Part shown: positions 12,375-22,240 of the stretch, piece by piece | Layout of the letters: each line of letters opens with the position of its first letter | Numbering within the stretch: position 1 is the stretch's first letter | Assembly: GCA_026119855.1 (NCBI GenBank) | Contig: JAOWBW010000442.1 | Span: 62,001 to 126,000 of the forward strand | Direction of reading: 5' to 3' | DNA from: Campanula takesimana | Taxonomy: Eukaryota > Streptophyta > Magnoliopsida > Asterales > Campanulaceae | Length of the DNA stretch: 64,000 nt | Position numbers and translations under genes: made by a program | The notes under the pieces: model-generated | What the model saw: only the letters and a program-made list of their open reading frames with translations | Databases searched by the model: none | What the model was told of the DNA's origin: nothing

Positions 12375-12588
12375 GTTCCTCCATAGTTATAAAAAAAGTC
12401 CTGTTAAAGCCTACTTATAATTATGTTAATGTGAATCTAAAAATCGGTATTAATAGTATTTATAATGGTGTATCAAGAACAATTTCAAAAATTTAATTAG
12501 AATAATTAAAAGTAGCCTTAATTATTGCTCAAAATTCCTTCGTAATAACCAAGAAAATAGGGGGACTATCATTCTGGGACCGAGGGAG
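12375..12588. mobile_element. MITE, family shared with about 51745-51959
   Basis: Its interior (ACTTATAATTATGTTAATGT through AGTAGCCTTAATTATT) is nearly identical to the copy near 51775-51940 in the same orientation. The right end reads GGACCGAGGGAG before TA. Confidence 0.7.
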
Positions 12589-12806
12589 TACTTTACAAAT
12601 TACGATTTGCTTCTTAACACAAATGAAATTACGATAATAAAAAAATCAAATGAAATCATATAAATACACTCCTACTTGAGTATATAAATTACAAAATACT
12701 TTTATTATATAACAAATGTTGTGTTTTTTGAAATTTTGCAAAATAAGTGTTGTATTTTTGAATAGAAGTAAATAATTTCAGTTTGATTTATTCAGGATTA
12801 ATAATA

Positions 12807-13062
12807 CAACTTTTGTACCGGAAAGATAGTCTTATTTTGACTTTTTCTGGTCAACAAAAATAAATTTTAACCAAACATTGGTATCAATTTAATGATCACA
12901 ATGAAATTCTAAAAATTGTTATTGATAAATCACTTAATGATTTATCAATTACAACTTTAAAATTTCATTAGAATGGTTAGATCATCACCAATGGTTAGTT
13001 AAAGTTCATTTTTGTTGACCATAAAAAGTTAAAATAAGACTATCTTTCTGTGACAGAGGGAG
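12807..13062. mobile_element. Palindromic Stowaway-like MITE
   Basis: Long imperfect inverted repeats: GATAGTCTTATTTTGACTTT near the left end faces its complement near the right end, and the centre contains an inverted TGATAAATCA-type repeat. TA flanks both ends. Confidence 0.75.
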
Positions 13063-13133
13063 TATTAATCTATAAAATCTATATTTTAAATAATTTTGAG
13101 TCAACCAAATCAATATTAACAATAACTTGTTTA

Positions 13134-13621
13134 CTCCCTTCGTCCCAAACTTATCGCTCCTCATTTCTGTTTTCGGCGTCCGTATTGCTACTTACCCAGT
13201 TCAATTTTATATCTCCTACTCACTCATAATAATTATCCACTAACTTATTTTCTCTTTTCTACCCATTCATACAATACTTACTTTTCTAGTAATATACTCC
13301 CTCCGGTCTAAAATAACTGTTTTTTTTTCATTTGCACAACTCTTAAGAAATGCAATTATTATCATGGTTTGATGACAAAAGTTCCAACTTTACCCCTATT
13401 AAGTGTGCAACTTTCTTACATTAATGTTTCATACTAAAACAATTAATAAAAGAAAACAAGTTTCAATGCAAGGCTAAAAGAGACATTTAGCTCAAAAGTG
13501 ACAATTATTTTGGACCAAAATTTTGATTCAAAAGTGACAGTTATTTTGAACCAGATGGAGTATTTTTTTAATTTATGTGCTTTATTTTTAGTAGCAATAA
13601 ATATGAGACGGAAGGATGGAG
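13134..13621. mobile_element. Stowaway-like MITE interrupted by a second MITE
   Basis: The left end CTCCCTTCGTCCC and the right end GAGACGGAAGGATGGAG are flanked by TA. The element is split by the MITE at 13297-13560, which sits at its own TA duplication. Confidence 0.8.
13297..13560. mobile_element. Nested Stowaway-like MITE
   Basis: Runs from CTCCCTCCGGTCTAAAATAA to TTATTTTGAACCAGATGGAG, with TA at both ends, inside the element 13134-13621. Confidence 0.8.
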
Positions 13622-13898
13622 TAATTGTTAGCCAACAAAATTGGCGCCGAAATTTGCAAAAAAAACAAAAACGAGTAAAATGCTCACCCACACACACGCA
13701 GTAAGAGACAGTAAGAGAGAGAAGGTCAAAACCAAACAGAAGTATCCAAGCGCGTCATCTTTTTCAAATCACCGTCGCCCACCACCCAACACCCCCTCCT
13801 TCCTCGAACCTTCCCCCCCCCCCCCCTCTCTCTCCTCTCTTTCTCTCTCTATACGTATACATATTTCTTTATTACTACTACACTTTTATAACTACATA

Positions 13899-14176
13899 CT
13901 CTCTCCGTTCCAACACAACTAAGACTTCTTTATTTTTTAAGCCGTCTCAGAATAATTGAGACTGCTCAATATGAAAATATTTTAATATATTTATATTAAA
14001 CCAACCCCATAATTTAACATCACTCATTCTCTATTCTCATTTTTCACCACTCATTTTATTCAACCAACACTACTATTTACTCTACTCATTCTCTCTCTTG
14101 ATTTTCTACCACATATTCACTATTTTCTCTTAATTATTGTACCCACTCCTCTAGTCCTACTTGTGCCGGGATGAAA
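13899..14176. mobile_element. Stowaway-like MITE just upstream of the transposase-derived gene
   Basis: Runs from CTCTCTCCGTTCC to GCCGGGATGAAAG, with TA flanks. It ends about 120 bp upstream of the putative TATA box of the gene at 14459, so it lies in that gene's proximal promoter. Confidence 0.65.
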
Positions 14177-14295
14177 GTATATTATCCGTATCCCAAAAAA
14201 CCGCGTTCACACCCTTTCACACACACGCCTCCTTCTCTCCCAATCTCTTCTCTTCTTCCCATTCATCATTTCCAATCCCATATTATACACACACA

Positions 14296-14303
14296 TATAA
14301 ATA
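14296..14303 (+). promoter_or_regulatory. Putative TATA box
   Basis: TATAAATA, 156 bp upstream of the ATG at 14459, followed by a C/T-rich leader typical of a plant 5' UTR. Position and sequence are the only evidence. Confidence 0.4.
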
Positions 14304-14458
14304 TGTTAATGGGTCAATGCCTTTCTCTCTTGTAGTAATCCCTTCTTAACAAAGTTTCTCTTGTGTTCACATCTTTCATTCAAACATTTCGTCGAACACT
14401 TCTCTTGCGTTTACTTTCTCCCCTTTTCCTTCTTTCTTTATTTCTCTATATTTAATTT

Positions 14459-16063
14459 ATGAAATCGCTGGTATCTCAATCACCCGAATTACAGCCTGAG
14501 TTGTCGTATATTTATTCAATTCTTCAAGATAGCTTCGGTCAAATGGATGAAATTTCTCCTCCTACCACAAATTCCAGCTCAAAGAAACGCCAGAGACGGA
14601 ATGAAAAGCACGAAATGGCTGCTGGAAATGGTGATGAGGAAACTGGTGGCGATGATCTTCATGGGCCTGTTAAGAAAAAAGGGTTGAAAGAGATTTTAAC
14701 TTCTTTGATTTTGCTTGATGAGCAAGAAAAGTCTGAAAAAGAGGATTGGGGTAAGGCCGAGGAGGAACAGAAGATGTTGATCGAGTCAAACCACAAGCAG
14801 AAGACTAACACCATGATTGATTACTACTCTAAAGCTCAAGAGCATCACGAAATCTTGGATCAGAGTGATGGAATTCGAAAGAGGAAATCGCGGGCAGTCG
14901 CAACTTCTTCCATTGCATCGGCTGTTACAGCTGTAGATTCAGAAGATTCCAGCCAGAAGGGTGGTGGTGCGGCGGCAGCAGCGGCGGCCACAGGGCCGCA
15001 AAGGCGGTTATGGGTGAAGAACAGATCAAAAGCTTGGTGGGATCAATGTAACAGCCCTGATTTTCCAGAAGAGGAGTTTCGAAAAGCTTTTAGGATGGGG
15101 AAAGATACGTTTGAGATGATTTGCAATGAGCTGACCAAGGTTGTAGCTAAAGAGAATACTATGTTGAGAGATGCTGTGCCTGTGAGGCAAAGGGTGGCTG
15201 TATGTATATGGAGATTAGCCACAGGGGAGCCTTTAAGGCTTGTTTCGAAGAGGTTCGGATTGGGGATTTCAACTTGCCATAAGCTTGTTCTTGAGGTTTG
15301 TTCCGCGATAAGAAATGTTTTGATGCCAAAGTACCTTCAATGGCCTGATGATGAAGCTATTAAGAGGATTAAGGATGACTTTGAATCAGTTTCTGGGATA
15401 CCAAATGTGGTTGGATCAATGTATACTACGCATATACCAATAATCGCTCCTAAGATTAGTGTTGCTGCTTACTTTAACAAGAGGCATACCGAGCGGAATC
15501 AGAAGACTTCATATTCGATTACAGTTCAAGGAGTTGTAGATCAAAATGGGGTTTTTACAGATGTGTGTATTGGGTGGCCCGGTTCTATGCCTGATGATCA
15601 AGTGCTGGAAAAATCTGCTCTTTATCAGAGGGCAAATGGAGGGCTTTTGAAGGGTGTTTGGATTGTTGGAAGTTCTGGGTACCCATTAATGGATTGGGTA
15701 TTGGTTCCTTACACACAGCAACATAAGACATGGGCTCAACATATTTTCAATGAGAAAATTGGAGTGGTTCAAAAAGTTGCAAAGGGGGCATTTGCGAGGT
15801 TGAAAGGGAGATGGTCTTGTTTGAGGAAAAGAACCGAAGTGAAGCTTCAAGACTTGCCGGTTGTGCTTGGGGCGTGCTGTGTTTTGCATAATATATGTGA
15901 AATGAGGAAAGAAGAAATCGACCCGGAATTGATGTTTGATCTTGTTGATGATGAGATGTTGCCGGAGGTCGGATTGAGGTCTGTAAATGCAATGAAGTCT
16001 AGGGATACGATCGCGCACAATCTTTTGCACCATAATCATGCCGGTGCATCCTTCTTGTCTTGA
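14459..16063 (+). CDS. Domesticated Harbinger transposase (ALP1/HARBI1-like nuclear protein)
   Basis: A single-exon ORF of 534 residues. Residues 1-185 are charged and low complexity (KKRQRR near 43-48, an alanine run near 175). The rest matches the PIF/Harbinger transposase fold: a helical DNA-binding-like segment at about 190-300 and a DDE_Tnp_4-like domain at about 315-475. It most resembles the plant HARBI1-like group typified by Arabidopsis At5g12010 and At4g29780. The catalytic triad is incomplete: the first Asp (normally in an I-D-G-T-H motif) is Tyr322 in G-S-M-Y-T-T-H; the second is kept (Asp379 in G-S-M-P-D-D); the final Glu (normally V-E-R-A-F) is Lys442. Nuclease activity is therefore not expected. 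ALP1, a known relative, acts as a chromatin-associated protein, but a similar role here is inference. No terminal inverted repeats flank it, so it is a host gene rather than a transposon. Confidence 0.92.
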   Translation: MKSLVSQSPELQPELSYIYSILQDSFGQMDEISPPTTNSSSKKRQRRNEKHEMAAGNGDEETGGDDLHGPVKKKGLKEILTSLILLDEQEKSEKEDWGKAEEEQKMLIESNHKQKTNTMIDYYSKAQEHHEILDQSDGIRKRKSRAVATSSIASAVTAVDSEDSSQKGGGAAAAAAATGPQRRLWVKNRSKAWWDQCNSPDFPEEEFRKAFRMGKDTFEMICNELTKVVAKENTMLRDAVPVRQRVAVCIWRLATGEPLRLVSKRFGLGISTCHKLVLEVCSAIRNVLMPKYLQWPDDEAIKRIKDDFESVSGIPNVVGSMYTTHIPIIAPKISVAAYFNKRHTERNQKTSYSITVQGVVDQNGVFTDVCIGWPGSMPDDQVLEKSALYQRANGGLLKGVWIVGSSGYPLMDWVLVPYTQQHKTWAQHIFNEKIGVVQKVAKGAFARLKGRWSCLRKRTEVKLQDLPVVLGACCVLHNICEMRKEEIDPELMFDLVDDEMLPEVGLRSVNAMKSRDTIAHNLLHHNHAGASFLS

Positions 16064-16558
16064 GAGGAGTTGCAATTAGCATAGTGAAATTGTATTTTGT
16101 TTTTGTGTTATACATGTTCCTTTCATTTTTTGTTGGATCATGGCTTGGGCATACATTATATTTTGTTGAAGGGGGGACTCATAGATGTACTATTAGCCCC
16201 TTTAGCAGATGTATGAATGTTGCCTTTTTAGGATAAATTTACAGAAAAATTGCACACTGGTGTTGTAGCTTACCTCCTATACTTGTTCAATTAACAACAG
16301 AGTAATGAATCAGACAAATTCATTTGTAACATTTTCTTTCTGACAGGTTTATGAATAAATAGTTATTTTTTGAGTTGTTTCATTCTTGGGATTTTGCTAA
16401 ATTTACTTATTGTATCAAATCACTTGCTATGCAGCATTGAAATGGATGAGTATTCTGCAGAAATTATTAGATACTTCTACTTGCTGCAACTTTTTCTTAA
16501 AAAATAAGGAAGTTATATAAAACATTGCAACTTAATTTTCAGTGAGAATAATAGTAGG
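16064..16558. other. 3' flank of the transposase-derived gene
   Basis: No ORF or element recognised. Presumably 3' UTR followed by spacer. AATAAA occurs near 16353, but no poly(A) site can be assigned with confidence. Confidence 0.4.
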
Positions 16559-16711
16559 ATAATGATATGTATAGTGAAAACTCATAGTGAAACTGTAATC
16601 CGTTAGATTGTAATAAATCTTTGTGAGCCCCACTGATAAAAGCTCATTCAACGGATTACAAAGTTTCACTATTACTTTTCACTATGAACTTTCACTATGT
16701 GTATCATTGTC
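16559..16711. mobile_element. Small palindromic MITE
   Basis: Inverted arms of about 50 bp: GGATAATGATATGTATAGTG at the left faces its near complement CACTATGTGTATCATTGTCC at the right. TAATCCGTT and AACGGATTA pair further in. The superfamily is not clear. Confidence 0.65.
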
Positions 16712-16766
16712 CGTTGAAGAGTTACTCAAGCCCAGTATATTGTTCCTGTTTTTGGAGATATAGTAA

Positions 16767-17031
16767 TCCCTCTGTCCCAAAATACTTGTAGTTCTAGGAT
16801 TTTCACACAAATTAAGAAAAACAATCAATGAATGCATGTCAAATGGACTAAATTACCCTTGAAATATTTCAAGTACCAAGACAATTAAATGTTTTTACAA
16901 TGACAACTACCATCATAAATAAGGGTATATTTGACAAACAATGTCAAAGATGTCTAGATAAAAGCAAAACTACAAACATTTTGGGACAAATTTCAACCCC
17001 TTAAACTACATGTATTTTGGGACGGAGGGAG
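16767..17031. mobile_element. Stowaway-like MITE
   Basis: Terminal inverted repeats of about 22 bp (CCCTCTGTCCCAAAATACTT facing its complement TGTATTTTGGGACGGAGGGAG), flanked by TA. Confidence 0.85.
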
Positions 17032-17353
17032 TAATTCATTGGCCATGATTAGGCCACCAACTTGTTGGTATTTGGAATTACACTTTACACCAGTTCCTAT
17101 TGAAATATCCAAACTGTATTTATTTCATAATTTGTGATTGGGCAAACAGGTATAGACTTAATTGAGGAATATAATGTAGTTGTTCAAATTATTTGTAGTT
17201 GAGATTCTTGTATTAAAGACAGGGTGTGTTGGCTTCTCTCCGTTAAGGAATGTGTTATACTTGTTGTACATCGCTTGGAGTCCAGATCTCCTGTGCCACA
17301 TTGCTTGTATATGCAAACATTGTTTCTTAATTAATAAATGTGGAGCAATGCTA

Positions 17354-17512
17354 GGGGCACAAAATAAGGTCACAAAATCTTGCTCACAAGATGAGGTGGC
17401 GATATTTTATTGGTTGCATCGATAATGGACCCGACACACTCTAATTAAAAACACCAATAAAATCATTACACCTAGGATTTTGTGAGCAAGATTTTGTGAG
17501 TTTTTTGTGCCC
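17354..17512. mobile_element. Small MITE with GGGCACAAAA ends
   Basis: The left end GGGGCACAAAA plus CACAAAATCTTGCTCACAA is mirrored on the right by TTGTGAGCAAGATTTTGTGAG and TTTTTTGTGCCC. The flanking triplets are CTA and TTA, which only weakly suggests a Harbinger-type duplication. Confidence 0.65.
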
Positions 17513-18494
17513 TTAGTATTATTCATAAATGTGATACTTATTATGGGACGGAAAAATAAAACAAGTTTCTTGCATATTGTCCTCTTTTGGCTGCAGTAAC
17601 AACGGGAGGAAGCAAAATTATGTTGGTATAAGGTGTAAGATAGAGACAAGATTCTAAAATAGATTGAAGATTTGGATGGTTGATATAGTTAATGTCTTAT
17701 CTTTTGTGGGTGGGGGGGGGGGGGGGGGGGGGGGGTGTTCTTGGTTATTTAGACCTATCTACCAATGAACAAAGGGATTTGTTGAATGGTGGTTTGGATT
17801 TTCATTATAATCTTTGATTTTGCTGATAGGGATTGCAGGATGGCATACCCCATGCTGCATCCTTTTCACACTAGAGAGGGATTGGTGATGTGATATCACA
17901 ATCATTTTTAATACTTATTTTCTCTTTTAATCTAACTCCATTTAGGAATTTTTGAGTTCTTTTATTGCACTTTGGATTTGGATGAATTCTGAAAATTGTA
18001 TAATTTAGTTTTGAAAAGAAACCAAGTTTAATTGATAATTGTTTCTTCTCATTTTCCCCAAATATATGAAATTGGGGATGCATGTCATCAGACTGTATAG
18101 CAGTCACGATGATGGCCGTCAGATTTAGTTTGAAGGGCACGATCGTCTTTTGATTCTTCCTCCTTCACTATCAGAGATTCTCGATGTAATCAATGAGTTT
18201 TCTCCTCCGTTGTATCTTGGATTGCCCTGTAATCATAATGAAAAAGTAGAAAATCTTGATCCCTAAGATAAAGCTATTGATGTAGATACAGAGCAACTTT
18301 TAATACTTGATACTAAACAATAAGAAGAAGAATTGATATAAGCTTCAAACATTTAGAAATAATTAGCAATGACTTGCATCCCCCATTCTTTCTTAATCAA
18401 GTAAAGTAAATAGAAAGGTGTCATCTTTTCAGGAATTAGAAAAAAAAAAAAAAAAAAAAAGCACAAAAAAAGTAGGAAAAAAAAAAAGGTATAA
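17513..18494. other. Gene-free stretch with homopolymers
   Basis: No supported gene. Includes a run of about 26 G near 17710-17736 and A-runs at 18440-18460 and 18477-18487. Short ORFs here lack codon bias or domains. Confidence 0.5.
18477..18487 (-). terminator. Pol III terminator of tRNA-Val
   Basis: Eleven consecutive T on the minus strand, 7 bases after the tRNA 3' end. Confidence 0.75.
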
Positions 18495-18568
18495 TGTCTG
18501 AGCCCGGGTTCGAACCGGGGACCTCTAGTGTGTGAGACTAGCGTGATAACCGACTACACCACCCAGAC
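18495..18568 (-). tRNA. tRNA-Val (anticodon CAC)
   Basis: A 74-nt cloverleaf. The acceptor stem GTCTGGG pairs with CTCAGAC, followed by discriminator A (18495). Anticodon stem CTAGT/ACTAG encloses loop CTCACAC with anticodon CAC. The T arm is CCCGG-TTCGAAC-CCGGG. Internal Pol III promoters are present: an A box starting TGGTGTAGTCGG and a B box GGTTCGAACCC. A T-run just downstream on the minus strand (18487-18477) serves as terminator. No intron and no encoded CCA, as expected for a nuclear plant tRNA gene. Confidence 0.95.
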
Positions 18569-18601
18569 AATTTGAAATTGTACTTCGTTATTTAATTAAT
18601 A

Positions 18602-18866
18602 CTCCCTCCATCCCTATTTACCTTACAAAAATTGCCATTTTGGGTGTCCCTATTTACATTACAAAATCCTAAAAAGGAAACTTTTAAACATTTTTTAAAT
18701 AGTGGGACCCACTTGTCATACTCACAACAACTATCCACTTGCTTTTCTCTACCCACTTTCTCTCTCCCACTCAACTATCTACACTCACAACACATCAACT
18801 TTACAATCATTTTCTTAATCTTTGTGCAAAGCCTCATTTTTGTAAGGTAAATAGGGACGGAGGGAG
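18602..18866. mobile_element. Stowaway-like MITE (first of an adjacent pair)
   Basis: Long terminal inverted repeats: CTCCCTCCATCCCTATTTAC faces GTAAATAGGGACGGAGGGAG. The TA at its right end (18867-18868) is also the left TA of the next element. Confidence 0.85.
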
Positions 18867-18868
18867 TA

Positions 18869-19086
18869 CTCCTTCTGTCCCATTTTAAGAGTCAAAAAAT
18901 TCCATTTAAGAGTAAAAAAATAGGTGGTTCAAGAATTAAGGAAAATGTGATATATTGTGAGTGTTGATAGTTGGGTAGGAGAGAGAAAGTGGGGTAGAGA
19001 AGAGTTAGTGGATAATTGTTGTGACTATGACATGTAGGACCCACTTTCTATTTTAAGATTTTGACTCTTAAAATGGGGCGGAAGAG
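18869..19086. mobile_element. Stowaway-like MITE (second of an adjacent pair)
   Basis: Runs from CTCCTTCTGTCCCATTTTAA to TTAAAATGGGGCGGAAGAG. It shares single TA dinucleotides with the element on its left and with a further CTCCATTTGTCCC start at 19089. Confidence 0.85.
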
Positions 19087-19088
19087 TA

Positions 19089-19720
19089 CTCCATTTGTCC
19101 CAAAAAGATAGTCTACTTTTTATAGTCAACAATTTCAAATTGAGGGAAAACTTAACTGTTAAAAAATGGAGGGAATTATGGTCACTTAACGGGTATGTGC
19201 AAAGTATTATGCCAACTTTAACCTTATTTCAAATACTATTAGTTGCTTTCATATCTAAACTAATCACCAACTTGGTGTCATTTTCTCCTTACGATCTAAA
19301 CCATCTTCGCTCAAAGTAACTGCGCACAAACTGGATTGAGTTGCGTTCGAAATCGTAGAAACAAAATCATGTATGGTATGAGCACCAGATTCTCTCTCTT
19401 CAATTTCCAACCACAGTTGAATAATTCGGGTTACAAAATTCAGAATTCTTAAAGTGGACCAAAAAACTTGCGCCACAGAATATGTACACTCTAACCTGAT
19501 GCTTACTAGCGCAAAAATAGGCTTTTACAAGAGTGACTACAAAGGTCAACCAAATAGGAATGGACCTAAAGAGAGAAGTCAAGAGGCAGTAGCACATCAT
19601 CTACTAATTTGGATATATAGCTGAACTTTTCTGATACCCAGTCAAAACGTGCAGTTGACGTGCATCTTCAAAGTGAGAGTTCTTTTGGATTGCTGAAGAT
19701 TCCCGGGCGTGCATTAATTA
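19089..19720. other. Half MITE and 3' flank of the RRM gene
   Basis: Starts with a MITE-type end (CTCCATTTGTCCCAAAAAGA) that has no matching right end, so the element is truncated. The remainder probably includes the 3' UTR of the minus-strand gene ending at 19721. Confidence 0.4.
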
Positions 19721-19977
19721 TTATCTAGGGACTGCTAAGCGAGGCTCCTCATGATCAGATGGCAGACGGAAGGGGAAGTGTGCAAAGTTAATCCTCAGAG
19801 CTGGGGATTCAGGTTTCTTGATATCAAATTTGTACCCTGCAAAAAGTCCGTGCCAAGTAAGAAATTTATTTTGTCCAACTCAATAACTCAATACAATAAA
19901 GCTTTAAGTGTCCAATCAACTGACATCAACAAAATCATCCCTTTCTGCACTTCATTTTGATCCCAAGCAAGGTCATC

Positions 19978-20004
19978 ACACACACACACACACACACACA
20001 CACA
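19978..20004. repeat. (CA)n microsatellite
   Basis: An uninterrupted CA dinucleotide run of about 13 units in the last intron of the RRM gene. Confidence 0.9.
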
Positions 20005-21189
20005 CCGATCGTTGGTATAGTTTGTAATTACTGGCATCAATGTTATTTATAGTTAGTTCATTTAACCTTGAAATGAACTATATTCAACTAGGGTAGTTTT
20101 ATTGTCATCTAAGCACACCTGGCCTGTAAATTGAATGGAGGCTGTTTTTCGTTGTTAACTTAGGATACATTACATCTGGTGGCTAAGGGAAGAAAAGAGT
20201 ACTGCTTAGTACTAGAAATAAAGAGCGTAACGGTAGCTTTCTAGTATCCTATGTTGCTCCAGAATATGAAAGCATAACCAAAGTAACACTTCCTCCGTCC
20301 CAAAATGTATGTATATTTTTCAGATTTTTCAAAATTGTTTGAAGAAGAATGACTTCTAATTAACTTAATTGCACATATGAATGAATACCCTTTACGAGCA
20401 CACTATGTTATTGCAAGTGCAAATTATGACACCATTGTTTAAATAGTGATTTTTTAGTAACTTCACTGTAAATGGACACTCGTATAGGGACAAACTTCTT
20501 TTGAAAAAAATAAGCACTCAATATAGGGACGGCAAGAGTACTTGTGTCTCCTCCATTATAGGATGTGAAATATTCAAAACGCTGTCCACCATAATGAACA
20601 AACATTGGGCAGATCATGGAGTAAGCTTTTCCAGAAATGTTGTAGATGAGCTCATAATAGAAATAAATAAGTTTATATAAAGTGAACCTTGGAGGGCTTC
20701 CAAAGCAGTTAGAGCACACTTTGAATCTGAAAAATCCACAAAGCACAACACCGTGGCCTTATCTCCAGTCTGCGGTCATCATTCGAAACATAGAGAACAC
20801 AGTTATTACAGAACCATAAGATTCAATACCACAGTAGAGTAACTGATAAATGGGGGGAGCGAGAGAGGAATAAGAGGCCAACCCCATCCCCCTCGCCTTC
20901 CCATGTAGCTTCTGGATTGAAGAGTCATTAACATATCCACGAGATTGAGGTGAAAATGAGATTTAAGAGAATTGGCAAAATTATTAGCTTTTGGTACACA
21001 TTCCATTCCAACTAGAACTATAGCTTATTTGGGTCATATGGCCTCAGAAATATTCTTTACCCTTCTTGCCTAAGTCAACTCAGGACAAATTATGAATGTA
21101 GATAAAAGGCAGTCCTAAAACATTAGTCGTCATCATTATGCTTAGCTATGTTACATGGGTCCTTATATTTTACTGAAGAACCAATGCCA

Positions 21190-21330
21190 TCATAACAAGG
21201 GTGTCGGTGTGGGTATGGGTGTGGTATGATGTGGGTGAGGGTGGTGTGGGTGGTGTGGATGTGGGTGTGAGCATGAGTGTGAGGGTGAGTGTAAGAGTGG
21301 GCGTGGGCATGAGTGAGGGTAAGGTAACTT
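21190..21330. repeat. GGGTGTG-rich degenerate minisatellite
   Basis: About 140 bp of GTGGGTG/GAGTGTGAG-type units with almost no C on the plus strand, inside intron 4 of the RRM gene. Confidence 0.75.
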
Positions 21331-21440
21331 TACACTACATTTGATGCAAAATCTTTTTGATGATCCACTCCTCGTTACAGCTTCCAGATGATATGGATTC
21401 TAAGAAATGTATCTCTAGCAGGAAATATCATACTTCTTGC

Positions 21441-21835
21441 CAATGTTCTAAAAATCGCTAGGCGGCCGCTAGGCGCCAGAGCTGGGCCTAGCGCCTAGAG
21501 GCCTAGTTAGGGCCTAGGCGGAGCCGTGAATAAGACACAATTTATAATATTTCGATGAAATAGTGTTGAAAATGTCACCGGAATATGCAAACAATTAATT
21601 TAAATGTATATAATAATAAAGTTACTATAATTTTCTATTGAAAATACTAATATTAAAAATTGTAGGTGGGGCTTTAGATAAATTTGAAGTTAATCGCGGC
21701 ATTTTAATGGAAATTTAATGCAATATTTCTTTTAATATCTTGTCTAGGCGGATTTGAATTAGGCGCGACATTCTATGACCGCCTAGCGCCTAGGCGGGGC
21801 CTAGGCGGTCTAAGCGAAGGATTTTTAGAACAGTG
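21441..21835. mobile_element. Non-autonomous hAT element (395 bp)
   Basis: An exact 8-bp target duplication CTTCTTGC lies at 21433-21440 and 21836-21843. The terminal repeats are CAATGTTCTAAAAATC on the left and the complement of CACTGTTCTAAAAATC on the right. The subterminal regions are packed with CCTAGGCG/CGCCTAGG repeats on both sides. No transposase. The 8-bp duplication and CA start place it in the hAT superfamily. Confidence 0.88.
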
Positions 21836-22061
21836 CTTCTTGCAATGGAGCCACCATTATAATTTCCGCAATAAGCTGGAAAAGAGAGGTCCATGAGACA
21901 CTACATGACTAGGGGCAGCCTTACGCTTAAAGTATGTATGCTAGACCAATACTCCCTCTTCCCTTTCATTAACTTGTCCAGGTAAGATGCTGTCTGCCAA
22001 AGAAATCCCTAATTTAGTATACTTATACTGGTCCTACATGTCAAGCCAGCTAAATATACTA

Positions 22062-22240
22062 CTCCCTCTGTCCCGAAATGATCTTCTCATTTGTCATTTT
22101 TCATTATCCCAAAAAGTTCTTCTCATTTCTATGATTTAGGCTTAAATGTGCATAACCACAACATGACTAGTGAGGCAAGTGTTCATATCCTTTAAAAGTT
22201 TGAATAGTCAAACGTGAAGATCATTTTGGGACGGAGGGAG
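22062..22240. mobile_element. Short Stowaway-like MITE
   Basis: 179 bp, TA flanks. The termini CTCCCTCTGTCCCGAAATGATC and its complement are long and nearly perfect. Confidence 0.85.

Noticed and set aside
15686..16075. Antisense ORF across the transposase-derived gene
   Set aside because: Shadow of the real coding strand.
17710..17736. Long G-run as a possible quadruplex element
   Set aside because: Homopolymer of uncertain length; common slippage product with no associated feature.
20289..20340. MITE starting CTTCCTCCGTCCCAAAATGT
   Set aside because: Left end only; no right terminus located, so not listed as an element.
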